The notes under the pieces were generated by a model. That model was not told where the DNA came from and ran no database searches. It worked only from the letters and a program-made list of their open reading frames with translations. Both the position numbers and the translations under genes were made by a program. A stretch of DNA of 64,000 nucleotides, taken from contig OY992538.1 in the NCBI GenBank assembly GCA_963921195.1, positions 87,977,904 through 88,041,903 of the forward strand. Reading direction: 5' to 3'. Positions 57,635 through 64,000 of the stretch are shown here, one piece after another. Each line of letters starts with the position of its first letter. Within the stretch, counting starts at the first letter, position 1. Source of the stretch: Pegoplata infirma. Lineage: Eukaryota > Arthropoda > Insecta > Diptera > Anthomyiidae.

Positions 57635-58692
57635 GTCAACTTATTTTTTTTTTTATTTAGTTTTTTTTAGCTTGTAAATTTCTTTTTGTTAGGGAAAAAT
57701 TTGTTTTGCATTAATTCTTTATACTTTTTTATTTAATTATAAATAAAAAAAAAAATTTATATATTCATATTTTTCTAAATTTTCTAGTTGTTTTTCTTTC
57801 TGAATTTTGTGATTTTTTCTGAATATATCTGCATTTTTCTGACTTATTTGTATTTTCTGATTTTTTCTTACACTCAAGATAAAAACTCTGTAAAATACAT
57901 TGTAAAATGACTGTAATCTCAACTCAACAGATGTTTGACAGAGTTTTCTGTCAAAATACAGATTTAAAGAAAATACTTTGAATTTTTTGTGACAAAAAAC
58001 AAAGTTTTATCTGTTATATTACTTTTAACCTTTTGATCTTTATTTTACAGATAATTAACAGATATTTCTGCAAAAATACAAATTTCAGCAAAATACTTTG
58101 TATTTTTTGTAACCAAAAACTAAGTTTTGTCAGTATTTTAAACATTAATTTCACAAAAAACTTAAAAAAGAAAATTTCAAAATAAACTGCAATTAACTAC
58201 AGAGTTTTTCTATAAATTTTGGTTGCATCAAATACATTTTACAAATATATGTAAATTAACAGAGTTTTTCTTTGCTAAATGGTGGTTTATTTAACCAATA
58301 TTTTACTAGAACCTCTGTAAATTAACAGTTTTTTTGTGCAAAAAATTTTACAGAGTTTTATAGTAAAAAACAGAGTTTTTTTTGTCAAAAGACGCTAATA
58401 TTTAATCAATATTTTACTATAAAGTCTGTAAATTTACAGTTTTTTTTTTTTTTTTTTGTAAAAATTATTTTACAGAGTGTTTTAGTAAAATTACCAAGTA
58501 ATGTTGATAGCTGGAAAAGTATATTGATAAATTTGAGAAATTTTTTGGAGTTCTTTTTTTCTGAATATTTTTTTAACCCTTACATATTTTTTTGCAAATA
58601 TGTGAGGTTATTCGTAAAAAGTTTTTATTAAATAAAACATTGTCATGATTTAATTTTTTGGGCAAGAGTACAAAACTCTGCGGCATTTTTTT

Positions 58693-59609
58693 GCAGAGAC
58701 TTCTAGAACACATTTTTGAAAGTACTTGCCCTGCACGAATCTGCACACAGGGAAAAAATTATTTGGAACTCAGTTAAAACTCCTCAAATTTGGTTTCAGA
58801 TAATAAGTTTTAGTTACAACTATTTAAATTCAATTACCATGATTCAAAAAACAAATTTTAAACCAAATATCAGAACAAATTATCAAAAAACAGTCACATT
58901 TTCAAAAACTATTGGTTGCAGTTATCAATTTGAAAAAAATATTATTTCAAAAACCTTCATAATAACCCGAACTATTCATTTATATTTTGTTTTTTAATGC
59001 AATAAATTTTTAATAACAAGCACAGAATATTAGTTTAGTATTATTAAAAATCAATTACAGCAACTAATACTTGGTGTAAATTGTTTAAAATTTTGAAAAA
59101 TTCCAAATACATTTGAAATTTAAAATTTTAATGCAATACTTTCTTCGAATTATTAAGTTTTGGTACATACAATCATTTTTTAATTTTGTATTAAATTTAC
59201 TGCAACTAATTGTATGTTGCTTCTATAAAAAATTATTTAAATTATTAAAACGTCATAAAAAAATAATATGTGTGTATAATTTTCTACCAAATATTTAAAA
59301 ACAATTTTATAAAGATAATTTAAAAAACTAATCAAATATGCATCAAAAAGAAAAATATCCCATAAAATGTAAGTACGTTAATATCTGCGCAAAAAATACT
59401 ATGTATTTTAAATAATGATTGATTTTTTTTGTGCAGAAAAAGCTCACCATCGAAAGTTCAAAAACCGTGCGGATTTTCCTATTGATCTAAACAAAAGATG
59501 AATATCAACAATCAAAATTAGCTGGAAAATATAATTCTTTACGGAATATCTGTAGTAAGACCAAATTTGAGAGGTTAGATGTTTGCATTAAAAATTGTGC
59601 TGATGTATC
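58693..59609. other. No gene; CACAGGGAAAA end
   Basis: At about 58746 CACAGGGAAAAAATTATTTG looks like one end of a MITE; a possible inverse is TTTTCTGTGTG at 62403-62413, which would put the satellite array inside one element, but the arms hardly match. Short open frames (58716-58997, 59113-59298) show no known protein. Confidence 0.35.
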
Positions 59610-62045
59610 GAATTTTCTGTAGAAAAAGATCACTGAATATCAGAATTTTTCCATAGCGAAATGTCTGAGAATCAGAGGCTGTTTTTTATAGGGAACATTC
59701 TAATATTCTGAAACATTTTTCGAATTTTCAGATTCTTAGACTTTTTCTATAAAAAAAAATTCTTTCAATCCGAGAATTCATCTAAATGCTCAGAATCTGA
59801 GAATTTTTCTATAGAAAAAAATTTTTCAGAATCTGAGACTTTTTCTAAAGGAAAAATGTAGCAGAATTAGAGGTTTTTAATATAGAAAAAATGTCTCAGG
59901 AACTGGGACTTTTTCCATTTGAAAAACATTTCTGAATTTAAGATTGAAAAAATTTCTCAGAATTTGAGAATTTTTTCTGGGACTTTTTCTATAGGAAAAC
60001 GTCTCAAAATCTGAGACTTTCTGTAGGAAAAATGTTTTAGAATCAGAGACCTTTTCTGTAGGAAAAATGTCTCAGAATCTGAGACTTTTTCTAAAGGAAA
60101 AATGTCTCAGAATCTAAGACTTTTTATATAGGAAAATGTCTCAGAATCTAAGACTTTTTCTATAGGAAAATTGTGTTAGAATCTGAGACTTTTTCAAAAG
60201 GAAAAATGTGTTAAAATCTGAGACTATTTCTATAGAAAAAAGGTCTCAGAATCAAAGACTTTTTCTACAGAAAAAATGTTTCAGTATCTGAAATCTTTTC
60301 TATTGAAAAAATGGCTCAGAATCTGAGACTTTCTCTATAGGAAAAATGTCTCAGAATCTGAGACTTTTTCTAAAAGAGAAATGTCTCAGAATCTGAGACT
60401 TTTTCTATAGGAAAAATGTCTCTGAATCTGAGACTTTTTCTATAGAAAAAATGTTTCAGAATCTGAGACTTTTTCTATAGAAAAAATGTCTCAGAATCTG
60501 AGACTTTTTCTATAGAAAAAATGTCTCAGAATCTGAGACTTTTTCTATAGAAAAAATGTCTCAGAATCTGAGACATTTTCTATAGAAAAAATGTCTCAGA
60601 ATCTGAGACTTTTTCTAAAGAAAAATGTTTTAGAATCTGAAACTTTTTCTATAGAAAAAATGACTCAGAATCTGAGACTTTTTCTATAGAAAAAATGTCT
60701 CAGAATCTGAGACTTTTTCTATAGAAAAATGTCTCAGAATGTGAGACTTTTTCTATAGAAAAAATGTCTCAGAATCTGAGACTTTTTCTATTGAAAAAAT
60801 GTCTCAGAATCTGAGACTTTTTCTGTAGAAAAAATGTCTCAGAATCTGAGACTTTTTCTATAGAAAAAATGTCTCAGAATCTGAGACTTTTTCTATAGCA
60901 AAAATGTCTTAGAATCAGAGACTTTTTCTATAGAAAAAATGTCTTAGAATCTGAGACTTTTTCTATAGAAAAAATGTCATAGAATCTGAGACTTTTTCTT
61001 GAAAAAAATGTCTCAGAATCTGAGACTTTTTCTATAAAAAAATGTCTCAGAATCTAAAACTTTTTCTATAGAAGAAATTTCTCAGAATTTGAGACTTTTT
61101 CTTTAGAAAAAATGTCTTAGAATCTGAGACTTTTTCTATAGAAAAAATGTCTTAGAATCTGAGACTTTTTCTATAGAAAAAATTTCTCAGAATCTGAGAC
61201 TTTTTCTTGAAAAAAATGTCTCAGAATCTGAGACTTTTTCTTGAAAAAAAATGTCTCAGAATCTAAGACTTTTTCTATAAAAAATGTCTCAGAATCTAAG
61301 ACTTTTTCTATAGAAGAAATTTCTCAGAATATGAGACTTTTTCTATAGAAAAAATGTCTCAGAATCTCCGACTTTTACACTGGGAAAAATGTCTCAGAAT
61401 CTGAGACTTTTTCAATAGATAAAATATCTCAAAATCTGAATCTGAAATCATCCTAAAAAAAATTGTTTAAATTCTAAGACATTTTCTATAGAAAACGTCT
61501 CAGATTTTTGACACTTTTTCTATAGAATAAGCCTTAGATGCTGAGACATTACTTGTATAGAAAAAGTCTCACATTCCTAGATATTGAGATTCTAAAACAT
61601 TTTTTCTCCAAAAAAATCTCTGATTCTGAGAAGTTTTGTTTATAGAAAAGTCTCAAATTCTGAGACGTTTTTCCATAGAAAAAATCTCAAATTCTGAGAC
61701 TTTTTTTATAGATAAAGTTCCAGATTCTGAGACTTGTTTTCTATTGTAAAAGTCTCAGATTCTGAGACGTTTTTTCTATAGTAAAAGTCTCAGACTCAGA
61801 GACGTTTTTTCTATAGAAAAAGTTACAGATTCTGTGTCGTTTTTTTTATAGAAGTCTCAAATTCTGAGACGTTTTTTCTATAGAAAAAGTCCCAGATTCT
61901 GAGACGTTTTTTTCTATAGAAAAAGTCTCAGATTCTGGGACATATTTTCTACATAATAAGTCTCAGATTCTGAGACATATTTTTATAGAATAAGCCTCTG
62001 GTGCTGTGACATTTTTCTCAGATTCTAAGAATTTTTCATAAAAAA
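59610..62045. repeat. 35-bp satellite made of two palindromes, with orientation switch
   Basis: Unit GTCTCAGAATCTGAGAC followed by TTTTTCTATAGAAAAA and AT: one stem with a 3-bp loop and one perfect palindrome. About 2.4 kb, roughly 65-70 units. Most regular at 60300-61250. After about 61450 the centre reads GATTC instead of GAATC, i.e. the array is inverted. Diverged fragments occur at 430-690, 5230-6460, 15125-15260 and 16690-17185. Confidence 0.9.
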
Positions 62046-63043
62046 AACTATATTGAAAATTGTAATAAATATCAACTTAAGTATACATATCTTTTTGTAA
62101 AATTAACTTATTTAATAAATATATTACAAAAAAAAACGTTACTTTTGTCTTTTTATTTTACGGTTGTATGGCCCATTAATAAAATACTTTAGTTGTGGTG
62201 GTATTATATAGGTCACAACAACCATTTTGTTCCTATAATTTTTCGTTGTTCCAACAGATATATTCAGTTGCTCTTACTGAAATTCGATATAAATACCAAT
62301 TGACTAAATCGAAATTATTAGTAATCACAACTGATAAAAGTGATAGTTGGCTGGACTACAAAAATTTGGTTGGTTCTAAATTTGGTTAGCACAACGAATC
62401 CGTTTTCTGTGTGTGTCATCATAAACATTTTATCAAACTGTCTTCTGAACATATAGGCCTTTTTAACAGACTAAACCCTCAAACCCAAAAAAGAAAGGTA
62501 ATAATAAATGTTTCACATTGACATACCTCATATTATTTGTTCGTTTAATATTTTTGTATGCTTCAGCTGCAAAAACTAAATGGGCAAATTTCGAAAACGC
62601 GATTATATAAAAATGACAATGGATTCGCGTTTAATGGATTCACGTTAAAGAGGGCAAAAGCCTTAAGAAAATGTATTTTAAACAATGAAAATTACAAAAT
62701 AAAAATATTAGGGAAAAAAGTATATGCAAATAATATGCAAATTTTGCTAAAATTTTTGATTTTTTTTAAGATTTTCGGATAAACTCAATAAATTTGAAAT
62801 AATATGCATTTTGAATTTGTTTATATAAAAAAATGCAATATAAAGTCATTCGTTGGTTTTTATCGGCATGGACCGCAAAAAAGGTCTTATCTCGAAAAGG
62901 GGATTTTATAAATTTTTTATGATGACAGATTCGTGTTAAGGAGGTCAAAATACTTTAGAAAATGTATTCTAGGAGTCTGTGCAAAGAAAGTTGATTTTTG
63001 TAGAGTAGTGTAATTGATAAATATTCATGTTATATTGTATCTA
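62046..63043. other. No gene; a diverged direct repeat
   Basis: About 62575-62690 and 62873-62975 share ATTCGCGTTTAA/ATTCGTGTTAAG, GGGCAAAAG/GGTCAAAAT and AGAAAATGTATT in the same order. The 74-codon frame at 62558 spans one of them and has no recognisable domain. Confidence 0.4.
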
Positions 63044-63931
63044 CACTCAAAAAAAAAACTGTAATGTTAGCAAAAAAAGCTTGTAAATCTACAAGAAAAT
63101 TTGCTGATTTTGAACCCACAATTTTTTTGCTAAAGTTAGCAAAAATGTTTTGCCAATAATTAGTTAACTAATTTTTTTTTTTTTTTTGAACTTAGTTCAT
63201 ACACATCTGAGAACCCCATTGGGTTCGGATCCGATAGGTCCAGACCCCGATGGGCCTAGACCTAGTTGGGTTCCTTTAAAATCGTCATAGTTTTTGATCC
63301 AAAATTTGTGTCCGTTTCGCTCTACCTTGCTTAGTTTTTGAGATACGTGATTATAGGGCACCACTGGGGTCTTGAGAATTACAAAACTCGATAACTTCAA
63401 AAATATTACTCGGAGAGCTTTTGACTATTTTGCGGTCTTGTTCTACGTGTTGAGAGCTACAAAAATGCTTTTGGGCTTTTTGTTGTGTCGGCAATATTTA
63501 CCGAGATATGAGCATTTTAAAATTTTCGGGAATGCTAACTTTTTGGATCCAAAGTTAGGGCCCATTAGGGTCCACACATGTGAAGAGGACCGGCGATACT
63601 ATGGTGATTCTAAGAACCAAAAATGGCCTCCATTTTGCTCTATCTGGCTTAGTTTCCGAGATAGCGCCATTTTAAGTTTTCTGAAAATAAAAAAAAATTT
63701 ACCATTTATTTTGCTAATATTAGCAAAAAATCTTGTAAAAATGTTGTCAACTCAATTTCAAATTTAGCAAAAGAAATTAGTTCAAAGTTTGTTTAAAATT
63801 GCTAATGTGCTAAATGAAGTTTACAAGAATTTTTTGCTAACAGCTAATCTCAACTAAAAATTTGCTAAAAGTTAGCTAACTAGCGTTAGCAAAAAAAAAA
63901 TAGTAAATCTACTAACGTATTTTTTTGAGTG
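63044..63931. mobile_element. CACTCAAAA element with TTAGCAAAAA subrepeats
   Basis: CACTCAAAAAAAAAACTG to TATTTTTTTGAGTG, flanked by TA on both sides (63042-63043, 63932-63933). Both arms have GTTAGCAAAAA and TGTAAATCTAC. The middle (63190-63680) is a different, less AT-rich block with CGGATCCGATAGG and GGATCCAAAGTTAGGG, perhaps another insertion. Confidence 0.75.
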
Positions 63932-64000
63932 TATGTGTAGTACCAGTCTTTACCATAAACTTTACTTTTTCCACCGTTTTATTATATGTATTTTCAAAAA

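Larger units (their letters stand above)
56652..58692 (+). mobile_element. AACATGATAATG family, copy 4 (tRNA-like subtype)
   Basis: Collinear with copy 2 (6767-8336) from AACATGATAATG through CGACACCTAGCGCCGCTAG, the tRNA-like segment and the ACAGAGTTTT block to CAAAACTCTGCGGCATTTT. Differs by an inserted hAT MITE and small indels. Confidence 0.8.

Noticed and set aside
59610..62045. Regular 35-bp repeats resembling a CRISPR array
   Set aside because: There are no unique spacers: the interval between repeats is itself repeated and palindromic, and the context is eukaryotic with no cas genes.
62558..62782. Small basic protein gene
   Set aside because: It spans half of a diverged direct repeat, has no domain and no conserved counterpart in the other half.

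Overview
The window reads as AT-rich, repeat-saturated intergenic DNA of a higher fly, probably a calyptrate (blowfly or house-fly type). That guess rests on several dispersed repeats of the form TATACCCTCCA...GTCCGTCC...GGAGGGTATA with an AAATTCGGC/GCCGAAT end, which I know from such genomes; no host gene confirms it. I see no intact host protein gene. Every coding stretch I can defend belongs to a mobile element, and almost all of the 64 kb can be parsed as transposons inserted into transposons.

Layout. 0-9.3 kb: pieces of the GTCCGTCC repeat, a 35-bp palindromic satellite in fragments, a compound palindrome rich in CGCGA motifs (1.4-4.4 kb), and two copies of a family that starts AACATGATAATG and carries a conserved TATATAAG. 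9.8-20 kb: a run of palindromic non-autonomous DNA elements. Four have perfect 8-bp target duplications (12271-13380, 13391-14050, 14132-15486, 19571-19945), and two 815-bp copies of a CACTCAAAA-ended element lie in opposite orientation. 21.5-33.5 kb: the deepest stack. A 27-bp minisatellite is split by a 12-kb hAT-like foldback element whose arms are built of subrepeats. One arm holds an 8.6-kb Ty3/gypsy retrotransposon with identical 190-bp LTRs. That retrotransposon is in turn broken by two hAT-type insertions, one of which holds a TA-flanked element. Between the arms lies a decayed gene of unfamiliar type (31240-32297). 34-47 kb: more palindromic elements, and a tandem duplication whose units carry tRNA-like segments (39.6-41.1 kb). 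47.7-50.7 kb: a second stack, hAT element around foldback element around a 5'-truncated LINE with an open reverse transcriptase frame. 52.1-55.4 kb: a foldback element related to the 21.5-kb one, interrupted by another AACATGATAATG copy. 56.6-58.7 kb: the fourth AACATGATAATG copy, with its own nested hAT element. 59.6-62 kb: the main 35-bp palindromic satellite array, which changes orientation near 61.45 kb. 63.0-63.9 kb: one more CACTCAAAA element.

Themes. (1) At least twelve insertions have exact 8-bp duplications and TAGRG or CAGNG ends, the hAT signature, yet no hAT transposase is present, so all were moved in trans. (2) At least four unrelated repeat families carry tRNA-like segments with Pol III A- and B-box geometry. 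(3) The LTR retrotransposon looks young by its LTRs but is dead by its coding region. All coordinates and repeats were found by eye; identities, copy numbers and family names need computation.
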